Below are positions 22,618 through 34,871 of a DNA stretch of 64,000 bases, piece by piece. The stretch is from Eudorina sp. 2006-703-Eu-15 (lineage: Eukaryota > Chlorophyta > Chlorophyceae > Chlamydomonadales > Volvocaceae). The notes under the pieces are model-generated. The model did no database searches. It saw nothing but the letters and a program-made list of their open reading frames with translations, and was not told the DNA's origin. Position numbers and translations under genes: made by a program. Position 1 is the stretch's first letter. Each line of letters begins with the position of its first letter. The stretch spans positions 1 to 64,000 of the forward strand of contig BDSI01000101.1 in assembly GCA_003117195.1 (NCBI GenBank). Direction: 5' to 3'.

Positions 22618-25600
22618 TTTTTTTTTTCTGAGAGGGACGTTACAAGGACAAAGGGACGGAAGCAGACCAAGCAGCAAGCCGGGAAGAAGGCCAGACGGCA
22701 AGCAAAGACCACCACACCGCAACCGAGCCCCAGAGGCACCAACCAGAAGGAAAGGGAACCAAGCAACGCCAACCTCACAGACAGGACGGGGACAGGGACA
22801 GGGCGGCAGAGGGAGAGAAAAGCTCCCAAAGCGGCAAAACGGCACAACAAGGCCGCACCTCCTACTCCAGGCCAACAGGCGAGACGGAAGGCCAAAGACG
22901 ACCCACCCACCAACAAACAACAAAAGACAAAAAAAAAAGGAAAGAAAAACAGCTACAAAACCAGAACACAGCAACGAGGCAAACACAACCCAAAGAAGCA
23001 GGGCAACACCCAACTGCAGCAGCCACAGAAGACACAAAGCAAACAAACGGAAGCAACAACCTGCAGCAGCCCCAGGGAACACCGGAACTCCCAACAGAAG
23101 GAGACACACCAGACCGCCCAACCAAAGGAACCCAAACCCCCCACCCCCAAAAACAGACCCCCAGGCTCGCACGAACCCAAAAGCAACAAGGTGCCGCCCA
23201 AGGCACAGGAGGCCAGGGCACGAGCACACCAAGGCGCCAAGCACGTCACGGCTGAACCCGGGTGCCGCTCGGTAGGGTCGCGAGCACGAGCACACCGCAG
23301 GGCCGCACAACAGGGCGCCGCTCCACCAGCCACGCCAACAGACGCCGGCCCGGCAGAGCACGAGCACGCCACGAGCAAGGGAAACGTCTAGGGCTGGTAC
23401 CCTGCGGGGCGCAGCAAGCAGGCACACCCCTCCCTCGCCAACCCAACCCTGGAGGCCCTCACCCCTACAACACTGGCCCCCTAGACCCCAGCACCCTCGA
23501 GGCCCCCACACAAAGCCGAACTGAAACCCCCTTTCACTACTGCCCTACACAAACCGGAAACGGCTCACACAACAAAACCCCCTGGAGCTGGGCTGAGCTG
23601 ATGCTGTAGCTGTAGCTGCGAGCTGAAACTAATCTGACATTACTGCGGCGGCAGCCTGTGGGGCTGGCACAGGGTGGGCCAGGGACAGATGGACCCGCAG
23701 CCTGGGTGCCTGCCCTTCGGCACGCTCGACAGAGCACAGGACACCTTCATGCGCCCACGAGGCTTCGAAGGCGTCCAGCGGAGCTGTCTTCAGCTGGGCG
23801 GTGATGTGTGAGAGTGGCAACCCAGCCATGGTGTCGTCGGGCAACGCTGCCATCCGGAAATGCGCCCACATGAGCCGTTGGAGCTGGCTGACCACCTGGG
23901 TGACGACCGCTTCAGAGGGGCAGGGCTCGGTGTCAGCGGCTTGGTGGTGGCACCAGACGGCCCACAGCCAGGTGGCCCGAAGGGCGGTCCAGAGGGTTTG
24001 CAGGCCCGGGATGGTTGGGTACTGGCCCCAGGCGGCGGCCCAGTCTCCCAGCAGCAGTTCAACGCTCATCATTGGGGGGCCGGGCCCCCCGGTGATGGCC
24101 CCCCAGAGAGCCACCAGCCACTCACGAGCACCCTGGTACGCCGGGCAGGCCACAAAGATGTGGGTCAAGCTGTCCAGGCACGGTTCTGGCCGCCATCGCC
24201 GTGGCTGCTGCTGCTGTGGCTGCTGCTGTGGCTGCTGCTGTGGCTGTTGGCAGGGTGGGTGGCTGCAGGCGGCGCGGTCTGGCCGGCCTTTGGTTGCTAG
24301 GTACAGGCCGCACGGGAGCCGTGCATGGTGCAGCCGCCACACCAGGGCCTTGGCCCGGTTGCTGGCCGGGCTGTCCCACAGCCGCTGCCAGGTCTTGTGC
24401 TTCTGGGCCGCCGTGGGTGCACCCAAGCCCGGCGGGTCTGGCGGTTCAGGCGGGTCAGGTGGGTCTGGCAGGTCAGGTGGGTCCAGCGGGGCGGGTGGGT
24501 CCACGGGGGCCAGCTGATCTGGTAGGTCCGGCGGGCTCCCTTGCAGCGCCCCTGCGGGGTGGTGGTTGATGAAGGTAGATGGCCCAGCTGTCGAGGGGCC
24601 TGCCCCTGGGTCCCCCGGCTGTGAGGACGCCGCTGAGTTGCCGGCAGCTGAGTGACACTGGCTGTGAACGGGGAGAGTGGGTTGCAACGTGGCCGCATCC
24701 AGGCTGCAGGCTGGACTGGGTGCATCCTGAACCAGCTGCTATGGCTGGGGGCCCGGTTGGCTGCATGCTGCCGTCTCCATTCCTCCTCCAGGACTGTGAG
24801 TGCACTGCGATTACCCGGGAGTGTAGGCCACGCAGCGGGCGTCAGGGGTCCTGGGCCGTGGTCTCCCAAAGCCAGGCGTGCAGCTGTGAGACGGCGGCGA
24901 GTTTCGCAGACTGTGTAGTGTACCAGTGGCAGGGCGCCGTGGCCATGACTGAGGGGGTGGCACTGCACCTCGCTCCAGGGGCCCAGGAGCTGGTTCTCGG
25001 TTGGCCACAAGGCCGGCCGCTCAGCCGGTGGGGCAGCCTGGTACGCCAGCCGCTCCGCCAGGGACCAGAAGCGGCGCGGCTTTTTGCCTGGTAGGACACA
25101 GGCCGCCAGCCACGCTGCAGGGGCCGCTGCCCCGGCCGCTGTTGGTTCAGGGGTGACGAGGCGGCCGCTGGGCAAGGCAGCCAGTAGAGCTCCGGACGGG
25201 CTGCGGACCCAGTTGCTGTCCAGTGACACTTGCCAATTTGCTGCTTCAGGAAGTTCTGCGGTCAGGAGGCCACCTGGCAGGAGCTGGTGCCAGTCTGGAG
25301 GCACGGCAGCCAGCACAGCCTGCAGTTGGGGGTCACGCTGGGCCAGGGCTGGGGCTGCACGCAGGGCTGCCACGGTGCACGGTGCGTCGATGGGTCCGCC
25401 CTCAGGCATACCGGGGGGCTGGAATGGCTGTCCTGTCACTGGGTCCCGAAGGGCTGCATTGTAGTACAGCGGCTCATGCAGCAGCGCCCGCGCGTCAGTG
25501 CCCTCAGGGTAAGGCAGCCGGCAGGGCTGTGAGGCCCGGAAGGATGTCACCAGGCTGGCCAGGTACGGGGGCAGGTTTGCCGGTGGGTCCACCGTCCCAT

Positions 25601-26197
25601 ACACCCAACCCCAGCCGGCGGTCCCCCGGGGGCCCAGTTAGCGAAGAGGGAGCGCATGATCAGCTTCCAGGGCTGCCGGCCTGGTTGGGCTAACTGCGCC
25701 AGGGTCTTGCCATGCAGCGCTGCAAGGAAGGAGTCAAGGTCAATGTGACCAACCCCGCCACACTCGTGGTCTTGGTATGCCACCACTGGATCCGGCTTCA
25801 GCAGTGCACGACCATTGCACACCAGGGTAGCATCTTCAGGCAGCAACGACCAGGCTGTGAAGCCGTCGATGCACTTCCGCAGCGCTGCCAGCTGGGGTGG
25901 GGAGGGCTGGACAAAGGAGAAGTGGAAGGCAAGGGCATTGCCCAATACCTGCTTGGCCACGTGGACCCTGCCAATGAAGCTGAGGCCATGCCGCCGCCAC
26001 ACCTGCCCGATGTTGTTCAGCCGTTGGATACGGCTGGCGTAGCACAGGTTGGCCGCCAGGGTGGTGTCAGTGGTGAGCGGGACCCCAAGGTGGCGGGGCG
26101 GCTCCTCCCCAGGGAGAGGGAATTTGGCGCCCGTTGCCTCATTCACACCCCAGACCACACGGTGGGTGCCGAGCACCAGCCCCTTGCTTTTGCTGGC
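22618..26197 (-). mobile_element. LINE copy: complete 3'UTR plus ORF2
   Basis: Poly(T) 22618-22627, 1,000 bp of 3'UTR, ORF2 stop at 23629-23631, then ORF2 through the RT thumb to 26197, where it is joined to an unrelated part of ORF2. ORF2 is frameshifted near 24615 and 25630 (short C/G runs). It shares private variants with 33832-37438. Confidence 0.92.
23629..26197 (-). pseudogene. LINE ORF2, post-RT region to C-terminus, frameshifted
   Basis: It encodes the same domains as 18378-21118: RT thumb and connecting region, Pro-Asp linker, zinc finger with the longer Gln/Pro tract, C-terminal domain. Several substitutions (for example at 23887 and 24010) are found elsewhere only in 34872-37438. 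The catalytic RT box is not included and the frame is broken at least twice. Confidence 0.87.
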
Positions 26198-28120
26198 AGC
26201 CAGGTGGCCCGAAGGGCGGTCCAGAGGGTTTGCAGGCCCGGGCTGGTTGGGTACTGGCCCCAGGCGGCGGCCCAGTCTCCCAGCAGCAGTTCAACGCTCA
26301 TCATTGGGGGGCCGGGCCCCCCGGTGATGGCCCTCCAGAGAGCCACCAGCAATTCACGAGCACCCTACCTTGTACACCGGGCAGGCCACAAAGATGTGGG
26401 TCAAGCTGTCCATGCACAGTTCTGGCCGCCATCGCCGCGGCTGCTGCTGCTGTGGCTGCTGCTGTGGCTGTTGGCAGGGTGGGTGGCTGCAGGCGGCGCG
26501 GTCCGGCCGGCCTTTGGTTGCGAGGTACAGGCCGCACGGGAGCCGTGCATGCTGCAGACGCCACACCAGGGCCTTGGCCCGGTTGCTGGCCGGGCTGTCC
26601 CACAGCCGCTGCCAGGTCTTGTGCTTCTGGGCCGCCGTGGGTGCACCCAAGCCCGGCGGGTCTGGCGGTTCAGGCGGGTCAGGTGGGTCTGGCAGGTCAG
26701 GTGGGTCCGGCGGGGCGGGTGGGTCCACGGGGGCCAGCTGATCTGGTAGGTCCGGCGGGCTCCCTTGCAGCGGCCCTGCGGGGTGGTGGTTGATGAAGGC
26801 AGATGGCCCAGCTGTCGAGGGGCCTGCCCCTGGGTCCCCCCGGCTGTGAGGACGCCGCTGAGTTGCCGGCAGCTGAGTGACACTGGCTGTGAACGGGGAG
26901 AGTGGGTTGCAACGTGGCCGCATCCAGGCTGCAGGCTGGACTGGGTGCATCCTGAACCAGCTGCTATGGCTGGGGGCCCAATTGGCTGCATGCTGCCGTC
27001 TCCATTCCTCCTCCAGGACCGTGAGTGCACTGCGATTACCCGGGAGTGTAGGCCACGCAGCGGGCGTCAGGGGTCCTGGGCCGTGGTCTCCCAAAGCCAG
27101 GCGTGCAGCTGTGAGACGGCGGCGGGTTTCGCAGACTGTGTAGTGTACCAGTGGCAGGGTGCCATGGCCATGACTGAGGGGGTGGCACTGCACCTCGCTC
27201 CAGGGGCCCAGGAGCTGGTTCTCGGTTGGCCACAAGGCCGGCCGCTCAGCCGGCGGGGCAGCCTGGTACGCCAACCGCTCCGCCAGGGACCAGAAGCGGC
27301 GCGGCTTTTTGCCTGGTAGGACACAGGCCGCCAGCCACGCGTCAGGGGCCGCTGGCCCGGCCGCTGTTGGTTCAGGGGTGACGAGGCGGCCGCTGGGCAG
27401 GGCAGCCAGTAGAGCTCCGGACGGGCTGCGAACCCAGTTGCTGTCCAGTGACACTTGCCAATTTGCTGCTTCAGGAAGTTCTGCGGTGAGGAGGCCACCT
27501 GGCAGGAGCTGGTGCCAGTCTGGAGGCACGGCGGCCAGCACAGCCTGCAGTTGGGGGTCACGCTGGGCCAGGGCTGGGGCTGCACGCAGGGCTGCCACGG
27601 TGCACGGTGCGTCGATGGGTCCGCCCTCAGGCATACCGGGGGGCTGGAATGGCTGTCCTGTCACTGGGTCCCGAAGGGCTGCATTGTAGTACAGCGGCTC
27701 ATGCAGCAGCGCCCGCGCGTCAGTGCCCTCAGGGTAAGGCAGCCGGCAGGGCTGTGAGGCCCGGAAGGATGTCACCAGGCTGGCCAGGTACGGGGGCAGG
27801 TTTGCCGGTGGGTCCACCGTCCCATACACCCAACCCCAGCCGGCGGTCCCCCGGGGGGCCCAGTTAGCGAAGAGGGAGCGCATGATCAGCTTCCAGGGCT
27901 GCCGGCCTGGTTGGGCTAACTGCGCCAGGGTCTTGCCATGCAGCGCTGCAAGGAAGGAGTCAAGGTCAATGTGGCCAACCCCGCCACACTCGTGGTCTTG
28001 GCATGCCACCACTGGATCCGGCTTCAGCAGTGCACGACCATTGCACACCAGGGTAGCATCTTCAGGCAGCAACGACCAGGCTGTGAAGCCGTCGATGCAC
28101 TTCCGCAGCGCTGCCAGCTG
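26198..28120 (-). mobile_element. LINE ORF2 fragment leading into the tandem array
   Basis: It starts within the C-terminal domain (joined at about 26197 to RT-thumb sequence), carries the short form of the Gln/Pro tract, the Pro-Asp linker and the post-RT region, and merges at 27112 into the first unit of the tandem array. A 4-base addition near 26367 shifts the frame. Confidence 0.87.
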
Positions 28121-29801
28121 TGAGACGGCGGCGGGTTTCGCAGACTGTGTAGTGTACCAGTGGCAGGGTGCCATGGCCATGACTGAGGGGGTGGCACTGC
28201 ACCTCGCTCCAGGGGCCCAGGAGCTGGTTCTCGGTTGGCCACAAGGCCGGCCGCTCAGCCGGTGGGGCAGCCTGGTACGCCAACCGCTCCGCCAGGGACC
28301 AGAAGCGGCGCGGCTTTTTGCCTGGCAGGACACAGGCCGCCAGCCACGCTTCAGGGGCCGCTGGCCCGGCCGCTGTTGGTTCAGGGGTGACGAGGCGGCC
28401 GCTGGGCAGGGCAGCCAGTAGAGCTCCGGACGGGCTGCGTACCCAGTTGCTGTCCAGTGACACTTGCCAATTTGCTGCTTCAGGAAGTTCTGCGGTGAGC
28501 AGGCCACCTGGCAGGAGCTGGTGCCAGTCTGGAGGCTCGGCGGCCAGCACAGCCTGCAGTTGGGGGTCACGCTGGGCCAGGGCTGGGGCTGCACGCAGGG
28601 CTGCCACGGTGCACGGTGCGTCGATGGGTCCGCCCTCAGGCATACCGGGGGGCTGGAATGGCTTGGCTGTCCTATCACTGGGTCCCGAAGGGCTGCATTG
28701 TAGTACAGCGGCTCATGCAGCAGCGCCCGCGCGTCAGTGCCCTCAGGGTAAGGCAGCCGGCAGGGCTGTGAGGCCCGGAAGGATGTCACCAGGCTGGCCA
28801 GGTACGGGGGCAGGTTTGCCGGTGGGTCCACCGTCCCATACACCCAACCCCAGCCGGCGGTCCCCCGGGGGGCCCAGTTAGCGAAGAGGGAGCGCATGAT
28901 CAGCTTCCAGGGCTGCCGGCCTGGTTGGGCTAACTGCGCCAGGGTCTTGCCATGCAGCGCTGCAAGGAAGGAGTCAAGGTCAATGTGGCCAACCCCGCCA
29001 CACTCGTGGTCTTGGCATGCCACCACTGGATCCGGCTTCAGCAGTGCACGACCATTGCACACCAGGGTAGCATCTTCAGGCAGCAACGACCAGGCTGTGA
29101 AGCCGTCGATGCACTTCCGCAGCGCTGCCAGCTGTGAGACGGCGGCGGGTTTCGCAGACTGTGTAGTGTACCAGTGGCAGGGTGCCATGGCCATGACTGA
29201 GGGGGTGGCACTGCACCTCGCTCCAGGGGCCCAGGAGCTGGTTCTCGGTTGGCCACAAGGCCGGCCGCTCAGCCGGTGGGGCAGCCTGGTACGCCAACCG
29301 CTCCGCCAGGGACCAGAAGCGGCGCGGCTTTTTGCCTGGCAGGACACAGGCCGCCAGCCACGCTTCAGGGGCCGCTGGCCCGGCCGCTGTTGGTTCAGGG
29401 GTGACGAGGCGGCCGCTGGGCAGGGCAGCCAGTAGAGCTCCGGACGGGCTGCGTACCCAGTTGCTGTCCAGTGACACTTGCCAATTTGCTGCTTCAGGAA
29501 GTTCTGCGGTGAGCAGGCCACCTGGCAGGAGCTGGTGCCAGTCTGGAGGCTCGGCGGCCAGCACAGCCTGCAGTTGGGGGTCACGCTGGGCCAGGGCTGG
29601 GGCTGCACGCAGGGCTGCCACGGTGCACGGTGCGTCGATGGGTCCGCCCTCAGGCATACCGGGGGGCTGGAATGGCTTGGCTGTCCTATCACTGGGTCCC
29701 GAAGGGCTGCATTGTAGTACAGCGGCTCATGCAGCAGCGCCCGCGCGTCAGTGCCCTCAGGGTAAGGCAGCCGGCAGGGCTGTGAGGCCCGGAGGGATGT
29801 C

Positions 29802-30579
29802 GTTTCCCTTGCTCGTGGCGTGCTCGTGCTCTGCCGGGCCGGCGTCTGTTGGCGTGGCTGGTGGAGCGGCGCCCTGTTGTGCGGCCCTGCGGTGTGCTCG
29901 TGCTCGAGACCCTACCGAGCGGCACCCGGGTTCAGCCGTGACGTGCTTGGCGCCTTGGTGTGCTCGTGCCCTGGCCTCCTGTGCCTTGGGCGGCACCTCG
30001 TTGCTTTTGGGTTCGTGCGAGCCTGGGGGGTCTGTTTTTGGGGGGTGGGGGGTTTGGGTTCCTTCGGTTGGGCGGTCTGGTGTGTCTCCTTCTGTTGGGA
30101 GTTCCGGTGTTCCCTGGGGCTGCTGCAGGTTGTTGCTTCCGTTTGTTTGCTTTGTGTCTTCTGTGGCTGCTGCAGTTGGGTGTTGCCCTGCTTCTTTGGG
30201 TAGTGTTTGCCTCGTTGCTGTGTTCTGGTTTTGTAGCTGTTTTTCTTTTCTTTTTTTTTGTCTTTTGTTGTTTGTTGGTGGGTGGGTCGTCTTTGGCCTT
30301 CCGTCTCGCCTGTTGGCCTGGAGTAGGAGGTGCGGCCTTGTTGTGCCGTTTTGCCGCTTTGGGAGCTTTTCTCTCCCTCTGCCGCCCTGTCCCTGTCCCC
30401 GTCCTGTCTGTGAGGTTGGCGTTGCTTGGTTCCCTTTCCTTCTGGTTGGTGCCTCTGGGGCTCGGTTGCGGTGTGGTGGTCTTTGCTTGCCGTCTGGCCT
30501 TCTTCCCGGCTTGCTGCTTGGTCTGCTTCCGTCCCTTTGTCCTTGTAACGTCCCTCTCAGAAAAAAAAAAAAAAAAAAA
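29802..30579 (+). mobile_element. LINE tail in array unit 3, 5-bp target duplication
   Basis: About 759 bp of 3'UTR plus poly(A) at 30561-30579, flanked by ATGTC on both sides (29797-29801 and 30579-30583). Its site and 5' end match the insert at 32610, showing common descent by duplication. Confidence 0.93.
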
Positions 30580-32609
30580 TGTCACCAGGCTGGCCAGGTA
30601 CGGAGGCAGGTTTGCCGGTGGGTCCACCGTCCCATACACCCAACCCCAGCCGGCGGTCCCCCGGGGGGCCCAGTTAGCGAAGAGGGAGCGCATGATCAGC
30701 TTCCAGGGCTGCCGGCCTGGTTGGGCTAACTGCGCCAGGGTCTTGCCATGCAGCGCTGCAAGGAAGGAGTCAAGGTCAATGTGGCCAACCCCGCCACACT
30801 CGTGGTCTTGGCATGCCACCACTGGATCCGGCTTCAGCAGTGCACGACCATTGCACACCAGGGTAGCATCTTCAGGCAGCAACGACCAGGCTGTGAAGCC
30901 GTCGATGCACTTCCGCAGCGCTGCCAGCTGTGAGACGGCGGCGGGTTTCGCAGACTGTGTAGTGTACCAGTGGCAGGGTGCCATGGCCATGACTGAGGGG
31001 GTGGCACTGCACCTCGCTCCAGGGGCCCAGGAGCTGGTTCTCGGTTGGCCACAAGGCCGGCCGCTCAGCCGGTGGGGCAGCCTGGTACGCCAACCGCTCC
31101 GCCAGGGACCAGAAGCGGCGCGGCTTTTTGCCTGGCAGGACACAGGCCGCCAGCCACGCTTCAGGGGCCGCTGGCCCGGCCGCTGTTGGTTCAGGGGTGA
31201 CGAGGCGGCCGCTGGGCAGGGCAGCCAGTAGAGCTCCGGACGGGCTGCGTACCCAGTTGCTGTCCAGTGACACTTGCCAATTTGCTGCTTCAGGAAGTTC
31301 TGCGGTGAGCAGGCCACCTGGCAGGAGCTGGTGCCAGTCTGGAGGCTCGGCGGCCAGCACAGCCTGCAGTTGGGGGTCACGCTGGGCCAGGGCTGGGGCT
31401 GCACGCAGGGCTGCCACGGTGCACGGTGCGTCGATGGGTCCGCCCTCAGGCATACCGGGGGGCTGGAATGGCTTGGCTGTCCTATCACTGGGTCCCGAAG
31501 GGCTGCATTGTAGTACAGCGGCTCATGCAGCAGCGCCCGCGCGTCAGTGCCCTCAGGGTAAGGCAGCCGGCAGGGCTGTGAGGCCCGGAAGGATGTCACC
31601 AGGCTGGCCAGGTACGGGGGCAGGTTTGCCGGTGGGTCCACCGTCCCATACACCCAACCCCAGCCGGCGGTCCCCCGGGGGCCCAGTTAGCGAAGAGGGA
31701 GCGCATGATCAGCTTCCAGGGCTGCCGGCCTGGTTGGGCTAACTGCGCCAGGGTCTTGCCATGCAGCGCTGCAAGGAAGGAGTCAAGGTCAATGTGGCCA
31801 ACCCCGCCACACTCGTGGTCTTGGCATGCCACCACTGGATCCGGCTTCAGCAGTGCACGACCATTGCACACCAGGGTAGCATCTTCAGGCAGCAACGACC
31901 AGGCTGTGAAGCCGTCGATGCACTTCCGCAGCGCTGCCAGCTGTGAGACGGCGGCGGGTTTCGCAGACTGTGTAGTGTACCAGTGGCAGGGTGCCATGGC
32001 CATGACTGAGGGGGTGGCACTGCACCTCGCTCCAGGGGCCCAGGAGCTGGTTCTCGGTTGGCCACAAGGCCGGCCGCTCAGCCGGTGGGGCAGCCTGGTA
32101 CGCCAACCGCTCCGCCAGGGACCAGAAGCGGCGCGGCTTTTTGCCTGGCAGGACACAGGCCGCCAGCCACGCTTCAGGGGCCGCTGGCCCGGCCGCTGTT
32201 GGTTCAGGGGTGACGAGGCGGCCGCTGGGCAGGGCAGCCAGTAGAGCTCCGGACGGGCTGCGTACCCAGTTGCTGTCCAGTGACACTTGCCAATTTGCTG
32301 CTTCAGGAAGTTCTGCGGTGAGCAGGCCACCTGGCAGGAGCTGGTGCCAGTCTGGAGGCTCGGCGGCCAGCACAGCCTGCAGTTGGGGGTCACGCTGGGC
32401 CAGGGCTGGGGCTGCACGCAGGGCTGCCACGGTGCACGGTGCGTCGATGGGTCCGCCCTCAGGCATACCGGGGGCTGGAATGGCTTGGCTGTCCTATCAC
32501 TGGGTCCCGAAGGGCTGCATTGTAGTACAGCGGCTCATGCAGCAGCGCCCGCGCGTCAGTGCCCTCAGGGTAAGGCAGCCGGCAGGGCTGTGAGGCCCGG
32601 AGGGATGTC

Positions 32610-33387
32610 GTTTCCCTTGCTCGTGGCGTGCTCGTGCTCTGCCGGGCCGGCGTCTGTTGGCGTGGCTGGTGGAGCGGCGCCCTGTTGTGCGGCCCTGCGG
32701 TGTGCTCGTGCTCGAGACCCTACCGAGCGGCACCCGGGTTCAGCCGTGACGTGCTTGGCGCCTTGGTGTGCTCGTGCCCTGGCCTCCTGTGCCTTGGGCG
32801 GCACCTCGTTGCTTTTGGGTTCGTGCGAGCCTGGGGGGTCTGTTTTTGGGGGTGGGGGGTTTGGGTTCCTTCGGTTGGGCGGTCTGGTGTGTCTCCTTCT
32901 GTTGGGAGTTCCGGTGTTCCCTGGGGCTGCTGCAGGTTGTTGCTTCCGTTTGTTTGCTTTGTGTCTTCTGTGGCTGCTGCAGTTGGGTGTTGCCCTGCTT
33001 CTTTGGGTAGTGTTTGCCTCGTTGCTGTGTTCTGGTTTTGTAGCTGTTTTTCTTTTCTTTTTTTTTGTCTTTTGTTGTTTGTTGGTGGGTGGGTCGTCTT
33101 TGGCCTTCCGTCTCGCCTGTTGGCCTGGAGTAGGAGGTGCGGCCTTGTTGTGCCGTTTTGCCGCTTTGGGAGCTTTTCTCTCCCTCTGCCGCCCTGTCCC
33201 TGTCCCCGTCCTGTCTGTGAGGTTGGCGTTGCTTGGTTCCCTTTCCTTCTGGTTGGTGCCTCTGGGGCTCGGTTGCGGTGTGGTGGTCTTTGCTTGCCGT
33301 CTGGCCTTCTTCCCGGCTTGCTGCTTGGTCTGCTTCCGTCCCTTTGTCCTTGTAACGTCCCTCTCAGAAAAAAAAAAAAAAAAAAAA
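32610..33387 (+). mobile_element. LINE tail in array unit 5, duplicate of 29802-30579
   Basis: Same truncation point, same target base and same ATGTC duplication as the insert in unit 3. Small differences, such as one fewer G near 32850, show they have begun to diverge. Confidence 0.93.
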
Positions 33388-34830
33388 TGTCACCAGGCTG
33401 GCCAGGTACGGAGGCAGGTTTGCCGGTGGGTCCACCGTCCCATACACCCAACCCCAGCCGGCGGTCCCCCGGGGGCCCAGTTAGCGAAGAGGGAGCGCAT
33501 GATCAGCTTCCAGGGCTGCCGGCCTGGTTGGGCTAACTGCGCCAGGGTCTTGCCATGCAGCGCTGCAAGGAAGGAGTCAAGGTCAATGTGGCCAACCCCG
33601 CCACACTCGTGGTCTTGGTATGCCACCACTGGATCCGGCTTCAGCAGTGCACGACCATTGCACACCAGGGTAGCATCTTCAGGCAGCAACGACCAGGCTG
33701 TGAAGCCGTCGATGCACTTCCGCAGCGCTGCCAGCTGGGGTGGGGAGGGCTGGACAAAGGAGAAGTGGAAGGCAAGGGCATTGCCCAATACCTGCTTGGC
33801 CACGTGGACCCTGCCGATGAAGCTGAGGCCATTTTTTTTTTTCTGAGAGGGACGTTACAAGGACAAAGGGACGGAAGCAGACCAAGCAGCAAGCCGGGAA
33901 GAAGGCCAGACGGCAAGCAAAGACCACCACACCGCAACCGAGCCCCAGAGGCACCAACCAGAAGGAAAGGGAACCAAGCAACGCCAACCTCACAGACAGG
34001 ACGGGGACAGGGACAGGGCGGCAGAGGGAGAGAAAAGCTCCCAAAGCGGCAAAACGGCACAACAAGGCCGCACCTCCTACTCCAGGCCAACAGGCGAGAC
34101 GGAAGGCCAAAGACGACCCACCCACCAACAAACAACAAAAGACAAAAAAAAAAAGGAAAGAAAAACAGCTACAAAACCAGAACACAGCAACGAGGCAAAC
34201 ACAACCCAAAGAAGCAGGGCAACACCCAACTGCAGCAGCCACAGAAGACACAAAGCAAACAAACGGAAGCAACAACCTGCAGCAGCCCCAGGGAACACCG
34301 GAACTCCCAACAGAAGGAGACACACCAGACCGCCCAACCAAAGGAACCCAAACCCCCCACCCCCCAAAAACAGACCCCCCAGGCTCGCACGAACCCAAAA
34401 GCAACAAGGTGCCGCCCAAGGCACAGGAGGCCAGGGCACGAGCACACCAAGGCGCCAAGCACGTCACGGCTGAACCCGGGTGCCGCTCGGTAGGGTCGCG
34501 AGCACGAGCACACCGCAGGGCCGCACAACAGGGCGCCGCTCCACCAGCCACGCCAACAGACGCCGGCCCGGCAGAGCACGAGCACGCCACGAGCAAGGGA
34601 AACGTCTAGGGCTGGTACCCTGCGGGGCGCAGCAAGCAGGCACACCCCTCCCTCGCCAACCCAACCCTGGAGGCCCTCACCCCTACAACACTGGCCCCCC
34701 TAGACCCCAGCACCCTCGAGGCCCCCACACAAAGCCGAACTGAAACCCCCTTTCACTACTGCCCTACACAAACCGGAAACGGCTCACACAACAAAACCCC
34801 CTGGAGCTGGGCTGAGCTGATGCTGTAGCT

Positions 34831-34839
34831 TTTTTTTTT
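34831..34839 (-). mobile_element. Insertion of poly(T) alone, apparent target duplication
   Basis: Nine T separate two copies of GCTGTAGCT in the 3'UTR. The sister copy at 23600 has no T run there. An extra GTAGCT unit follows, so either the duplication is 15 bp or the short repeat also slipped. It looks like a LINE insertion truncated down to its tail. Confidence 0.55.
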
Positions 34840-34871
34840 GCTGTAGCTGTAGCTGTAGCTGCGAGCTGAAA

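Larger units (their letters stand above)
27112..33737 (-). repeat. LINE-derived tandem array: five ~1-kb units with dimeric higher-order repeat
   Basis: A piece of ORF2 is repeated head to tail. Units are 27112-28120 (1,009 bp), 28121-29134 (1,014), 29135-30930 (1,796 with insert), 30931-31943 (1,013) and 31944-33737 (1,794 with insert). Each junction falls in CAGCTG, which occurs at both ends of the parent segment, so the array looks seeded by microhomology recombination. Units 3 and 5 carry the same LINE tail at the same base, so a dimer of about 2.81 kb was itself duplicated. Units 2-5 share private variants, including a 5-bp insertion absent from unit 1. Confidence 0.92.
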
